From Polyangia bacterium (lineage in GTDB: Bacteria > Myxococcota_A > Polyangia > Nannocystales > Nannocystaceae): a stretch of 64,000 nt of DNA. Positions within the stretch are counted from its first letter, which is position 1; the number at the start of each line of letters is the position of its first letter. Positions 6,900 through 15,728 of this stretch are shown piece by piece. The stretch covers positions 1-64,000 of the forward strand of contig JAUHWG010000040.1 of NCBI GenBank assembly GCA_030424595.1. The letters are read 5' to 3'. Made by a program: the position numbers and the translations under genes. The notes beneath the pieces were generated by a model. That model made no database searches. It was not told the origin of the DNA and saw only the letters and a list, made by a program, of their open reading frames with translations.

Positions 6900-8846
6900 A
6901 TGCGTTCTCGTCACCCCTTCACCTCTACGACGTCCGTCCTGATCGCGCTCACCCTCACCGCCTGTAGCGGTGACGACAACGCAGGCACAGAGAGCAGCAC
7001 CGGCGCGACGGAGCCGACGGCGACGGCAACCGCCACCGCGACGGCGACGGCCACCGCCACCGCCACCGCCACCGCCACAGACACCAGCGGGACCGGCACA
7101 GAGTCGAGCACGACCGCCACCGCGACCGCGAGCACGTCGGGCCCGACCAGCGACCCGACGACGGCCGGCACGGAGACTGACGGCACCGGCGGCACGGAGA
7201 CCGACGGCACCACCGACGGAACCACCGACGGAACCACCGACGGAACCACCGACGGCACCACCGGCGGCTTCTGCCTCGAAGGCCTGATCGTCTGCGAGGA
7301 CGGCGAGGCGAAGATCTGCGACGGCATGGGCGGCTACAGCGGGACCGAGAGCTGCGTCGACGAGTGCGCCGAGGGGATCGGCTGCGTCTTCTGCGTGCCC
7401 GACTCCTACAGCTGCGACGACGAGGGCAACTCGATGAAGTGCACGGCCGAGGGCGACGCGTGGGAGCCCTACGAGACCTGCGACGGCCTCCAGGGGCTGA
7501 GCTGCGACGACGACAGCGGCCAGTGCCTCGGCTCCTGCACCAAGCAGGCGCTCGGCCTCAACTACATCGGCTGCAACTACTACCCGACCCTGACCCCGCA
7601 ATACCCGGGCTACCAGTCGAACCCGCACCAGTTCGCGGTCGCCGTGTCGAACACCTCCGGGGCGATGGCGACGATCACCGTCACCCGCGGCGCCAACCAG
7701 GTCACCACCGACATGGTCGCGCCGGGGACCGTCAAGACCATCGTCCTCCCCTGGGACAACGCCCTCACCGACATGAACGGGACCACCAAGGTCTTCGCCG
7801 AGGGCGCCTACCGCCTGCGCTCCGACCAGCCGGTGACGCTCTATCAGTACAACCCCCTCGGCGCGACCGTCACCAACGACGCCTCGCTCCTCCTGCCGAC
7901 CAACGCCTGGACCGGCAACTACCTGATCGCGTCGTGGCAGCACTGGGACCAGGTCAACCGCTCGGGCTTCTACGCGGTGGTCGCCAGCGAGGCGGACACG
8001 GTCGTCAACCTCCAGCCCTCCGCCACCGGCAGCAAGGTCTCCGCCGGCGCGGGCGTCAACGCCGACGGCACCGGCATGGTCACCCTCCAGCCGAGCGACG
8101 TGCTGATGGTCCGCTCCGCCACCGGCGGTGATCTCACCGGCACGATCCTCAGCGCCGACAAGCCGATCCAGGTCCTGAGCGGCCACCCCTGCGCCAACGT
8201 CCCCCTCGACAAGGGCGCCTGCGATCACCTCGAAGAGTCGATGTTCCCGCTGGACACGCTGGCCAAGGACTACTTCGTGGTCCCGCCGGCGCAGGTCCCC
8301 GACGACAGCAAAGAGAAGGCGCAGATGGTCCGGATCATCGCCAGCGAGGACGACACGAGCCTGACCTATGTGCCCGATCAAGGCGCGCCGACGACCCTCG
8401 CCAAGGCCGGCGACTTCATCGAGATCTCGACCACCCAGGCCGCCTTCCGCGTCACCTCCGACAAGAAGATCGCGGTCGGCCAGTACATGGTCGGTCAGTC
8501 GGCGGGCTTCGGCACCAGCGATCCGGCGATGCTGATGAGCGTCGCCTCCGACCAGTACCGCAAGACCTACCTCTTCCACGCGCCGCCGACCTGGTCGGCG
8601 AACTACGTCGACATCATCGCCCCCGAGGGCACCGCCCTCAAGGTCGACGATATGGACGTCAACGCGCCGCTCAAGCCGATCGGCGACACCGGCTACGGCT
8701 ACGTCCACGTCAAGCTGTCGAACGCGGGCGACGGCACCCACAACGTCGTGTCCGACCAGGAGATCGGGATCAGCGTCTACGGCGTCCTCAACTTCGGCTC
8801 CTACTGGTACGCCGGCGGCCTCGACCTGATGCCGATCCCACAGTAG
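6900..8846 (+). CDS. IgGFc-binding-like surface lipoprotein
   Basis: 648 residues. The signal peptide ends LIALTLTAC, so it is a lipoprotein. Residues 25-120 are a low-complexity tether: a Thr-Ala run, then a TDGT repeat encoded by a 12-base tandem repeat. Next is a Cys-rich region (about 120-210, many paired cysteines). The rest matches the IgGFc-binding N-terminal domain seen in mucin-like animal proteins and many myxobacterial lipoproteins (HQFAVAVSNTSG, GAYRLRSDQPVTLYQYNPL, VLSGHPCANVP). It is predicted to be surface-displayed, perhaps in adhesion or matrix binding; no enzymatic site is seen. Upstream is a 240-base gap after the minisatellite. Confidence 0.85.
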   Translation: MRSRHPFTSTTSVLIALTLTACSGDDNAGTESSTGATEPTATATATATATATATATATATDTSGTGTESSTTATATASTSGPTSDPTTAGTETDGTGGTETDGTTDGTTDGTTDGTTDGTTGGFCLEGLIVCEDGEAKICDGMGGYSGTESCVDECAEGIGCVFCVPDSYSCDDEGNSMKCTAEGDAWEPYETCDGLQGLSCDDDSGQCLGSCTKQALGLNYIGCNYYPTLTPQYPGYQSNPHQFAVAVSNTSGAMATITVTRGANQVTTDMVAPGTVKTIVLPWDNALTDMNGTTKVFAEGAYRLRSDQPVTLYQYNPLGATVTNDASLLLPTNAWTGNYLIASWQHWDQVNRSGFYAVVASEADTVVNLQPSATGSKVSAGAGVNADGTGMVTLQPSDVLMVRSATGGDLTGTILSADKPIQVLSGHPCANVPLDKGACDHLEESMFPLDTLAKDYFVVPPAQVPDDSKEKAQMVRIIASEDDTSLTYVPDQGAPTTLAKAGDFIEISTTQAAFRVTSDKKIAVGQYMVGQSAGFGTSDPAMLMSVASDQYRKTYLFHAPPTWSANYVDIIAPEGTALKVDDMDVNAPLKPIGDTGYGYVHVKLSNAGDGTHNVVSDQEIGISVYGVLNFGSYWYAGGLDLMPIPQ

Positions 8847-8918
8847 CTCCGAGCGGGCCTGGGCGGGCCCTGGACCCACCCGGCTCCCGCGGGGCGCGCG
8901 AAGCCCCCCGAGCTCGAC

Positions 8919-9029
8919 CTCGTGAGGGGGCCTCGTGAGGGGGCCTCGTGCGGGCGCGCGGTCGGCTTCGGGGCGACCGCGGGGCCACCACGCGAGGCCA
9001 CCACGCGAGGCCACCACGCGAGGCCACCC
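8919..9029. repeat. Two adjacent 13-base minisatellites
   Basis: Three copies of CCTCGTGAGGGGG (the last diverged) occur at about 8919-8955. After a 28-base spacer, about three and a half copies of GCCACCACGCGAG follow at 8984-9029. Both units are 13 bases long, and the second resembles the reverse complement of the first. The surrounding 330 bases between the IgGFc-binding-like gene and the small lipoprotein gene hold no other feature that I can support. Confidence 0.75.
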
Positions 9030-9183
9030 AGACAGCGACCTGCGAAGACCGCGGAGGGCCACCGCCCGACGCCGCTACACGTCGACTCTGCGAGCGCGAG
9101 CGCGCACCGTGGCCTGCACCCCCCACTCTCCTGGGCGCCGCCGTCGTTGACAGACGCGGGGGCGCGGGCGGAGGCTGGGGACT

Positions 9184-9453
9184 ATGGTCGGCTTCATCCG
9201 CTCCCGCTCCCGCGCGCTCATCGGCATAGGCATAGGCCTCGGCCTGAGCCTCGGCCTCGCTTGCAAGGACGGCAACACCCAGGCCCCCGGCGACGTGACG
9301 GCGGTCGAGGGACCGGCCTACTGCCCGCGCTCGGTCCCCGCGAACGGCGCGTCGTGCCCCCGCGGAAACTCGGACTTCTGCGTCTACCGGACGACCGGCG
9401 GGGACTATGCCTGCGTCTGCGGCAGCGGCACCTGGTCCTGCGCCGCCAAGTAG
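9184..9453 (+). CDS. Small cysteine-containing lipoprotein
   Basis: 89 residues. A basic n-region (FIRSRSR), a Gly/Leu/Ile hydrophobic stretch and LGLAC form a lipoprotein signal peptide. The mature part of about 60 residues has six further cysteines (YCP, SCP, FCV, ACVC, SCA), suggesting a compact disulphide-stabilised domain exposed in the periplasm or on the surface. I do not recognise the family. The ATG at 9184 is the only sensible start. The gene is flanked on both sides by repeats. Confidence 0.65.
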   Translation: MVGFIRSRSRALIGIGIGLGLSLGLACKDGNTQAPGDVTAVEGPAYCPRSVPANGASCPRGNSDFCVYRTTGGDYACVCGSGTWSCAAK

Positions 9454-9603
9454 TCGCCGCCTCACGGGACCACCGAGCCACAGAGACGAGGCCGCGAGGG
9501 CGGCCGTGCCGGCCCGCAGTGCACCTCTCGGCGGAGCGAGAGGCCGACGAGCACCCGCGAGCGCGCGGGGACTCCGGCCACGGGCTGCTGGGCTCACCCG
9601 GAG
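9454..9603. repeat. CTAGCAG palindromic element, degenerate copy (F)
   Basis: The right half read in reverse complement gives CCAGCAGCCCGTGGCCGGAG, then GTCCC, CGCGCGCTC, CTCGTCGGCCTCTCG in the order seen in elements A and D. The left half (9454-9520) is strongly diverged. It begins directly after the stop codon of the small lipoprotein gene. Confidence 0.5.
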
Positions 9604-9690
9604 TCCAGCGCGAGCAGGCCTCCGGCCCCGCGTGCGCCGCACGCGGCAAATTGGCGTCCTCTGGGGGACCTGCGGCATCCTCGGCGCCCC

Positions 9691-11142
9691 GTGCCCTGTC
9701 GCCCCCTACGCTCCGCTCGCGGACTGCTGCGAGGATCCCTCGGACTCTGCCTCGCCCTCTCGCTCGTCCCTGTTCTCGCCCCCGCCCTCGCCTGCACCGG
9801 CACCGCCCACGACGGCCGCGCCGACACCCGCACCGAGACCCCGCTCGCCGCCCAGGCGGCGACCCCCGAGCAGCCGACCTCGCCGACCAGCACCGGCGCC
9901 GGCACGGACACGGACACGGACACGGACTCCGACTCCGACAGCAGCAGCGGAACCACCGAGGCGGAGCGCGTCCCCCCCAGCGAGAACATCGAGCTGACCT
10001 TCGTCGGTGACATCATCTTCGGCCGCTTCCGCGACGACGGCTACGACCGGATCCCCGGCCCGGACGACGAGCCCTTCGCCCTGATCAAGGAGACGCTCGC
10101 CGCCGACATCGTCATCGGCAACCTCGAGACGCCGGTGGTCCGCGAGCTCCCGGACAGCTCGCCTATCGGCTCGGTGTTCCGCTTCGGCGCCGCCGCCGAC
10201 GACGTCGACTACCTCGTCGACGCGGGCTTTACCGCCCTCGGGCTCGCCAACAATCACGCCTACGACATGCGCGTCGAGGGCATGATCCTGACCCCGAAGA
10301 TCCTCAAGGAGAAGGGGCTTATCGCCCTCGGGGCCGCGCGTGAGGAGGATCCGCTCTTCCGCCTCGAGACCATCGAGCGCCGCGGCTGGAAGATCGGCTT
10401 CATCGTCGTCACCTCCCGCCGCAACGCCCCCGACTTCGACGGCGCCCCGCGCCTGCCCTACACCACCTCGCGCGACCTCGAAGAGCACATCGCCCCGCTC
10501 ATCGACGCCGCCCAGGGGAGCCACGACGCGGTCTTCGTCGTCATCCACTGGGGCGACGAGTACGAGGATGTCCCCGCCACCTACCAGCAGCGCTACGCTC
10601 GCAAGCTGATCGATCGCGGCGCGACCGCGGTGATCGGCCACCACCCCCACGTCCTCCAGGGCATCGAGCGCTACAAGCACGGCGTGATCGCCTACTCGAT
10701 GGGCAACTTCCTCTTCGAGAACACCAACGAGATCCCGCGCCTCACCGGCGTCGTCCGGCTCCGCCTAAGCCCCGCCGAGCGCTGCGTCGACCAGCTCACC
10801 TTCCACCCCGCCGTGATCCGCCGCTACCCGACCCCGCACCCGGAGCCGGCGACCAAGGGCATGGGCAAGATCGTCCGCCGCCGGGTCACCGACCTCAGCA
10901 AGAGCCTGAACAAGACCACCTTTGAGCTCGAAGGCGAGGATCTGGTGCTGAGCGGCTTCGACTGCCCGGCGGTGCCGATCGTCCCGGAGCCGCCCGCGGA
11001 GGAGGGCACAGGAACGGACTCGGGCTCCGACTCCGACTCGGGCTCCGGCTCCGGCTCCGACAGCGAAGGCGCAGCCGCGGCAGAGCCCGGCGTGGGCGCG
11101 CCGGAGAGAGCAACCGCCGCAAACATCGCCGAGCCGCGGTGA
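9691..11142 (+). CDS. CapA-family lipoprotein (poly-gamma-glutamate synthesis-like metallophosphatase fold)
   Basis: 483 residues. The signal sequence ends VLAPALAC (lipobox). A Thr/Asp/Ser tether (residues 37-90) leads to a CapA-type domain: ELTFVGDIIFGR, IVIGNLETPV, GLANNHAYD, VVIHWGDEYEDVP, VIGHHPHVLQGIE and SMGNFLFE, the conserved Asp/Asn/His positions of the calcineurin-like CapA/PgsA fold. The C-terminal 60 residues are a Ser/Gly/Asp/Glu tail. CapA proteins take part in poly-gamma-glutamate or capsule-like polymer export, but no capB/capC homologues are nearby, so the true substrate is unknown. Starts at a GTG that fits the signal peptide. Repeat element F lies just upstream. Confidence 0.85.
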   Translation: MPCRPLRSARGLLRGSLGLCLALSLVPVLAPALACTGTAHDGRADTRTETPLAAQAATPEQPTSPTSTGAGTDTDTDTDSDSDSSSGTTEAERVPPSENIELTFVGDIIFGRFRDDGYDRIPGPDDEPFALIKETLAADIVIGNLETPVVRELPDSSPIGSVFRFGAAADDVDYLVDAGFTALGLANNHAYDMRVEGMILTPKILKEKGLIALGAAREEDPLFRLETIERRGWKIGFIVVTSRRNAPDFDGAPRLPYTTSRDLEEHIAPLIDAAQGSHDAVFVVIHWGDEYEDVPATYQQRYARKLIDRGATAVIGHHPHVLQGIERYKHGVIAYSMGNFLFENTNEIPRLTGVVRLRLSPAERCVDQLTFHPAVIRRYPTPHPEPATKGMGKIVRRRVTDLSKSLNKTTFELEGEDLVLSGFDCPAVPIVPEPPAEEGTGTDSGSDSDSGSGSGSDSEGAAAAEPGVGAPERATAANIAEPR

Positions 11143-11218
11143 GCCGTGGCCGCCCGCGGGGAAGCCCCCCTCTTCGCGGCTGTCCAGGCGAGACCTGCGC
11201 GCGTACGGCACCTGCGGA

Positions 11219-11506
11219 CTACCCGGACACTCGCCCCGAGTACGGCAGCTCCCAGCCCTCTTGCTCGAGGACCGCCTCGTAGTGGGAGAGGAGGTCCCGC
11301 AAGCGAGCTTGAATGATGAGCGAGACGTCCTTCACCGCACCCAAGTCGCCACCATCGGCCTCCTCGACGAGCTCGTCGACATCGTCCAGCAGCGCTCGCA
11401 GACTGTCCCCCTGAACCAGGACTCCGGGATGGCTCCGCCCTGGATGTCGGGCGATGACCGCATTGCTAGCGTCACTCAGCACTTCGAAGCTCTCGTCTCT
11501 GGCCAT
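11219..11506 (-). CDS. Small soluble protein, DUF6959-like
   Basis: 95 residues with no signal peptide or membrane segment. The segment RHPGRSHPGVLVQGDSL followed by an acidic helix (DDVDELVEEAD) resembles a small uncharacterised family that I recall as DUF6959, often found near toxin/immunity-type genes. Function unknown. Codon use is less GC3-biased than in neighbouring genes (for example GAT, AGT and CAT codons), so recent acquisition is possible. It is transcribed alone, convergent with the CapA-like gene. Confidence 0.6.
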   Translation of the reverse strand: MARDESFEVLSDASNAVIARHPGRSHPGVLVQGDSLRALLDDVDELVEEADGGDLGAVKDVSLIIQARLRDLLSHYEAVLEQEGWELPYSGRVSG

Positions 11507-11655
11507 GGTGATCTAGCTACTGCGGATGAAAGGGGGCGTAGTGTCCAGGCGAGAGGACGCAAAGGGAACGGGTGAAGGTGATAGCCTGGACCCCAACATT
11601 GACATGATCTTCGCGGCCTGTCGCCGCGACGGTCTCGCCCACCAAGCCGCTCGAC

Positions 11656-12653
11656 ATGACACATTGGACGCTCCTCGTCGGCCTCGGGCTCAGGCTCTCC
11701 CTCGCCGCGCCCGCCTCCCCGCCGAGCGAGGCGCCTCGGCCCCTCGCCCCCTCGACCACCGGCGACGCCGATGCCACGGCCAGCGACGACGCCAGCACCA
11801 ACACCGAGGCCGATGCCGCGGCAAGCGACGACGCCAGCGCTAGCAGTAGCACTGGCACCAGCACCGATGCCACGGCGAGCAACGACGCCAGCACCAACAC
11901 CGGCACCGCCACCAACACCAACGATGACTCGAAGGCCAACGCCCAGGCCGACTCCGACTCCGACTCCGAGGCCAAGCCCTCTCCGAGATCGACGCCGATC
12001 CGGGCGCCGATCCATTCGCCCCAGGCGGAACGATCCGGCCGATCTACCGCCGCGAGGACGAGTTCTCCGCCGCCGACCTGCGACGCCCCAGCGCGCTGAC
12101 CCTAGAGACTCGGTCGGGGAGAGCGGAGCGCCCCGCTGGCGTCCGCCGCCGGCACTTTCGCGGCGTCACCATCGGCCTCGGCGGCCGCGTCGTGGTCGGA
12201 CGCTACCAGGCCGACCCCTTCAGCGAGCCCAGCGGCGAGCCGCTCGGATACGGAGCGGCGGGCACCCCCGTCGTCGACGTTCTCGCAGAGTTCGGCCGCC
12301 GGAGGCTCCGCTTTGTCATCGGCACCATGAGCGCCCCGGTGCCGATCGGCTTCTCCGACTACTGGACCTCGACGATCTTCGGCGTGCGCGCTGGCGTTCT
12401 CGCCGGCAACGAACGCTACCGCTTCGGCGCCACCGCTGGCGGCGGGATCTGGTTCGCCTGGGAGATCATGGCCCACGCGTTCATCACCCCCTGGCGCGAT
12501 CGTCGGGGCAGCCGCCACGGGATCGGCGTCGACGCCGGTGTTTGGCTCTTCTATCCGGCGCTGACCCTGAGCTACCGCGTAGCCCCGGCGGCGTGGAACC
12601 ATGTCGGCGGACGGCGAGCGGCGAAGGACCGCGCCCGCGCCAGCCTGCCCTAG
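11656..12653 (+). pseudogene. Secreted low-complexity protein with C-terminal barrel-like domain, broken by one frameshift
   Basis: Two frames look like one gene. Frame 1 (11656 to about 11975) encodes a signal peptide (TLLVGLGLRLSLA) and an Asp/Ala/Ser/Thr linker typical of this genome, but stops at 12099 after nonsense sequence. From about 11970 the frame shifted by -1 reads LSEIDADPGADPFAPGG, IRPIYRREDEF, then a 150-residue domain rich in alternating hydrophobic and aromatic residues (FRGVTIGLGGRVVVG, RFVIGTMSAPVPIG, YRFGATAGGGIWFAW) ending in TAG at 12651. A one-base deletion, a sequencing error or programmed -1 slippage would explain it. The stop lies in the CTAG of repeat copy C. Family not recognised; outer-membrane beta-sheet character is inferred. 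Confidence 0.6.
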
Positions 12654-12710
12654 GACTCTTGCCACGGCCTCCTAGGAGGCTGGGGCGAGAGCCCGTGTGC
12701 TCTCGCGCCC
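12650..12710. repeat. CTAGCAG-family ends joined back to back (C)
   Basis: GACTCTTGCCACGGCCTCCTAG (12654-12675) matches the right end of element A. It is followed at once by GAGGCTGGGGCGAGAGCCC and GTGCTCTCGCGCC, which match a left end, so two ends abut at one CTAG and form a 40-base inverted repeat. The CTAG at 12650 contains the stop codon of the preceding gene. It lies 48 bases before the rhomboid gene. Confidence 0.55.
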
Positions 12711-12757
12711 GCGAGGCCAGGCAGGTCCGGGCGAGGCCGTGCTATGTCTGCCAGCGC

Positions 12758-14413
12758 GTGAGCCCCGGTGATCTCCTCATCCCGCTCCTGCTGGTCTCGG
12801 CGATCGCCATCGCCAGGCTCGCCAGCGCCCTGCGGGGGATCCCGTGGGCGCAGTCGCGCTCGTGGTGGTTCGCCCTCGCGACCGTCGTCGGCGGAGGGCT
12901 CATCACCTTCCCCCTCGCCCCGGAGATGACGGGCGTCGTCGCCTTCGCCCTGGTCGCCGTCCTCCTGATCGCGCCCACGCAATTGATGTCCGCGGCCCAG
13001 GACGCGCTGCGCCGCGGGGCGGAGCGGCGAGGCGTCGCCCTCGCGAGGATCGCCTCGACCCTGCACCCGTCGGCGGCCCTCCGCGAGCGCGCCCGCCTCC
13101 ATCGCCTGATCACCGACCTCCGCGCGGGCAGGGAGCCCGCCGCGGAGATCCAGCACTTCTCCGCGCAGAGCCCGGAGATGGCGGCGCTCCTCCCCGCGCT
13201 CATCGCCCACCTCCACGGCGACACCCAAGCGGTCCTGGAGCACCTCGGCGATCCGCAGACCCGACACCAGCTCCTCGCGAGCGGCCTCGGCCTCGCCTAC
13301 CTGCGCGCGATCGCCACGACCACCGACAGCGGCGAGGCGATCGCCGCGGCCTTCCACGCCTTCGGTTCCGCCGATCCCAACCTCCAGCAGCCCGAGCAGC
13401 TCGCCCTCGTCAGCGTCTTCCTGCCGGCGCTGGTCGGCGACGTCGCGACCACCCGCTACCACGCCGAGCTCCTGCGGGCCTACCTCGGCCCGGCCGAGCC
13501 GGGGATCGCCTGCGCCCTGGCGATCGCCCGCGCAGGGCACCGCGAGGCCGCCCTCCAGACCCTCGACGAGGCCGCCCTTCGCCACCGCAGCGATCGGATC
13601 GCGAGCCAGCACATCAAGGCCTACCGCCGGGTCATCGAGGAGTGCGTCGACCGCCCGCCCTCCCCTTCGCAGGCGCTCGCCGAGATCCTGAACATCCTCC
13701 GCCGACGGGCCCCGCACCTCGCCGAGCTCGCGGCGCTCGAGGGTCGCGGCGCCGAGCGGCTGCCCCTGACCTGGTCGATCGGCGGGGTGCTCATCGCCGT
13801 CCATGTCCTCGTCAGCCTCACCGGCGATCCGCTCGATCCGGTCCACCTCTACGGGTGGGGCGCGCTGGCGACCTCGCTCTTCTCGGCCGCCGAGGGCTGG
13901 CGCCTCGTCACCTCGACCCTTCTTCACGCCGGCCTCCTCCACCTGATCTTCAACCTGGTCGGCCTCCGCTTCTTCGGCCGCTTCGTCGAGCCGCTCTTCG
14001 GCCGCGCGCGGATGGCCGTGATCTACATCGGCGCCGGCGTCCTCGCGGCGCTGGCGGTGGCGATCATCGCCGGTCACGACACCCCGCAGATCCTGGTCGG
14101 CGCCTCGGGGGCGATCCTCGGCCTCGGCGGGGCGACCCTCGCCGCTTCGCTTCGCCGACCGACCCTCCGCAAGAGCAGCCGCGGCAAGGCGCAGATCCGC
14201 GGCCTGGTGCTGATCTTCGGCCTCCAGCTCGCCTTCGACGCCCTCGCCGCGGCGGTCTCGTCGACGGCCCACATCGCCGGCTTTATCCTAGGGTTCCTCT
14301 TCGGGCTCATCCTGACGCCGCCCGCCCCGTCGATGGCTCCGCCCAGCGCTCAGCCCGATCCTGACGCAGCCCGCCCCGTCGACGCTGCCCCCGAGCCCTC
14401 GGCCTCTCCCTGA
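12758..14413 (+). CDS. Rhomboid-family intramembrane serine protease with N-terminal helical domain
   Basis: About 551 residues. Three hydrophobic segments at the N-terminus (LLIPLLLVSAIAIARL, WWFALATVVGGGLI, VAFALVAVLLIAPT) precede a 250-residue Leu/Ala-rich helical region that resembles TPR-type repeats. The rhomboid core follows: STLLHAGLLHLIFNLVGLR (H-x3-H-x3-N), VGASGAILGLGG with the catalytic Ser in GASG, and TAHIAGFILGF with the catalytic His. All key residues are present. The GTG at 12758 is used because the nearby ATG is out of frame. Rhomboids cleave substrates within membranes; in myxobacteria some process C-terminally anchored surface proteins. The stop codon lies in a 49-base tandem repeat. 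Confidence 0.85.
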   Translation: MSPGDLLIPLLLVSAIAIARLASALRGIPWAQSRSWWFALATVVGGGLITFPLAPEMTGVVAFALVAVLLIAPTQLMSAAQDALRRGAERRGVALARIASTLHPSAALRERARLHRLITDLRAGREPAAEIQHFSAQSPEMAALLPALIAHLHGDTQAVLEHLGDPQTRHQLLASGLGLAYLRAIATTTDSGEAIAAAFHAFGSADPNLQQPEQLALVSVFLPALVGDVATTRYHAELLRAYLGPAEPGIACALAIARAGHREAALQTLDEAALRHRSDRIASQHIKAYRRVIEECVDRPPSPSQALAEILNILRRRAPHLAELAALEGRGAERLPLTWSIGGVLIAVHVLVSLTGDPLDPVHLYGWGALATSLFSAAEGWRLVTSTLLHAGLLHLIFNLVGLRFFGRFVEPLFGRARMAVIYIGAGVLAALAVAIIAGHDTPQILVGASGAILGLGGATLAASLRRPTLRKSSRGKAQIRGLVLIFGLQLAFDALAAAVSSTAHIAGFILGFLFGLILTPPAPSMAPPSAQPDPDAARPVDAAPEPSASP

Positions 14414-14500
14414 CGCCGCCCGCCCCGTCGAGCGCATCCTCCTGCGATCACGCTGCCCGCTCGCGACGGTGCCCACCCTCTCCTTGACGCCGACCCGTCG
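14313..14500. repeat. 49-base tandem repeat crossing the rhomboid stop codon
   Basis: TGACGCCGCCCGCCCCGTCG occurs at 14313, 14362 (one change) and 14411, exactly 49 bases apart, with a shortened copy at 14484. The TGA of the third copy is the rhomboid gene's stop codon, so the repeat extends the C-terminal Pro/Ala/Asp tail. The remaining 290 bases up to trxB contain no supported gene. Confidence 0.7.
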
Positions 14501-14789
14501 AGCGCACCGCCCCGCCAGCGCGCCCCTGCGACCGCAGGCCCCCACGGCGAGGGCCGGACCCTCCAGCCCTCAGGGCCCTCGCCGACCCAGAGCACGCGGC
14601 GAAGCCCCTATCGCCCCGTCCAACGCCGCCGCGAGGGCGAGCGCAGGCCGCGGGAGCGCACGGGACCTGCCCCGCAGCGCCCAAGAGGCGCCGCAAAGAC
14701 AGCGGACTGCGTCACCACGGCGCCGTCACAGCACAGCCTCCCCGGTCTCGGCTTGTGACCGATGCTCGGCGAACGTATCCTCCGCCGCG

Positions 14790-15728
14790 ATGTCGACGCA
14801 GACGATCCACGCGAAGGTCCTGATCCTCGGCGCCGGCCCGGCCGGCTACACCGCCGCGGTCTACGCCGCCCGGTCCAACCTCGAGCCCCTCGTCATCGCC
14901 GGACCCGAGCCCGGCGGTCAGCTGACGACGACCACGGACGTCGAGAACTACCCCGGCTTCCCGACCGGCGTGACCGGCCCCGACCTGATGGAGGAGTTCC
15001 GCAAGCAGGCCGAGCGCTTCGGCACCCGGGTCGAGTACGACATGGCGATCGAGACCGACCTGACCAAGCGTCCCTTCGTCATCAAGGGCGACTCGGTGAC
15101 CTACACCTGCGACGCCCTGATCATCGCCACCGGCGCGAGCGCGAAGTACCTCGGCCTGCCGAGCGAGCAGCGCCTGCGCAACAAGGGCGTCACCGCCTGC
15201 GCGACCTGTGACGGCCACTTTTACAAGGGCCAGGACGTCGCCGTCGTCGGCGGCGGCGACACGGCGATGGAGGAGGCCACCTACCTCACCCGCATGTGCC
15301 GCTCGGTCCACCTCATCCACCGCCGCGACAGCTTCCGCGCCAGCAAGATCATGCAGGAGCGGGCCCTCTCCAACGACAAGATCACGGTCCACTGGAACCG
15401 CGAGGTCGCCGAGGTGCTCGGCGAGAACAAGGTCGAGGGCGTGCGCCTGCGCGACACCACCGGCAGCGGCGAGACCGAGGACCTGCCGGTCACCGGATTT
15501 TTCCTGGCGATCGGTCACAAGCCGAACACCGACCCCTTCCAGGGGCAGCTGCCGATGGACGACGCGGGCTACCTGATCGCGCGCCCCGGCACCAGCCAGA
15601 CCGAGATCCCCGGGGTCTTCGTCGCCGGCGACGTCGCCGACCGGATCTATCGCCAGGCGGTCACAGCCGCCGGCACAGGCTGTATGGCGGCGATCGACGC
15701 TGAGCGCTGGCTCGCCGAGCAGGAGTAG
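14790..15728 (+). CDS. trxB: Thioredoxin-disulphide reductase
   Basis: 312 residues, standard length for the low-molecular-weight enzyme. It transfers electrons from NADPH through FAD to thioredoxin in the cytoplasm. The FAD-binding motif LGAGPAGYTAAVYAAR lies at residues 11-26. The redox centre is CATC (in TACATCDGHF). The NADPH-binding motif is VVGGGDTAMEEA, and FVAGDVADRIYRQA near the C-terminus is the second FAD motif. The ATG at 14790 is chosen because sequence upstream is not coding in character. No thioredoxin gene is adjacent; the only related redox gene in the window is the glutaredoxin at 5990. Confidence 0.95.
   Translation: MSTQTIHAKVLILGAGPAGYTAAVYAARSNLEPLVIAGPEPGGQLTTTTDVENYPGFPTGVTGPDLMEEFRKQAERFGTRVEYDMAIETDLTKRPFVIKGDSVTYTCDALIIATGASAKYLGLPSEQRLRNKGVTACATCDGHFYKGQDVAVVGGGDTAMEEATYLTRMCRSVHLIHRRDSFRASKIMQERALSNDKITVHWNREVAEVLGENKVEGVRLRDTTGSGETEDLPVTGFFLAIGHKPNTDPFQGQLPMDDAGYLIARPGTSQTEIPGVFVAGDVADRIYRQAVTAAGTGCMAAIDAERWLAEQE

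Noticed and set aside
6750..9062. 770-residue leftward frame opposite the IgGFc-binding-like gene
   Set aside because: Antisense shadow: GC-rich codon bias in the real gene removes stops from the opposite frame, and the product has no domain.
9691..11142. A poly-gamma-glutamate capsule operon
   Set aside because: Only the CapA-like gene is present; no CapB ligase or CapC homologue is adjacent.
11771..12757. Extending the rhomboid protein upstream to 11771 (880 residues)
   Set aside because: The extra part is Arg/Pro-rich nonsense overlapping the frameshifted secreted-protein gene; the membrane helices begin at GTG 12758.
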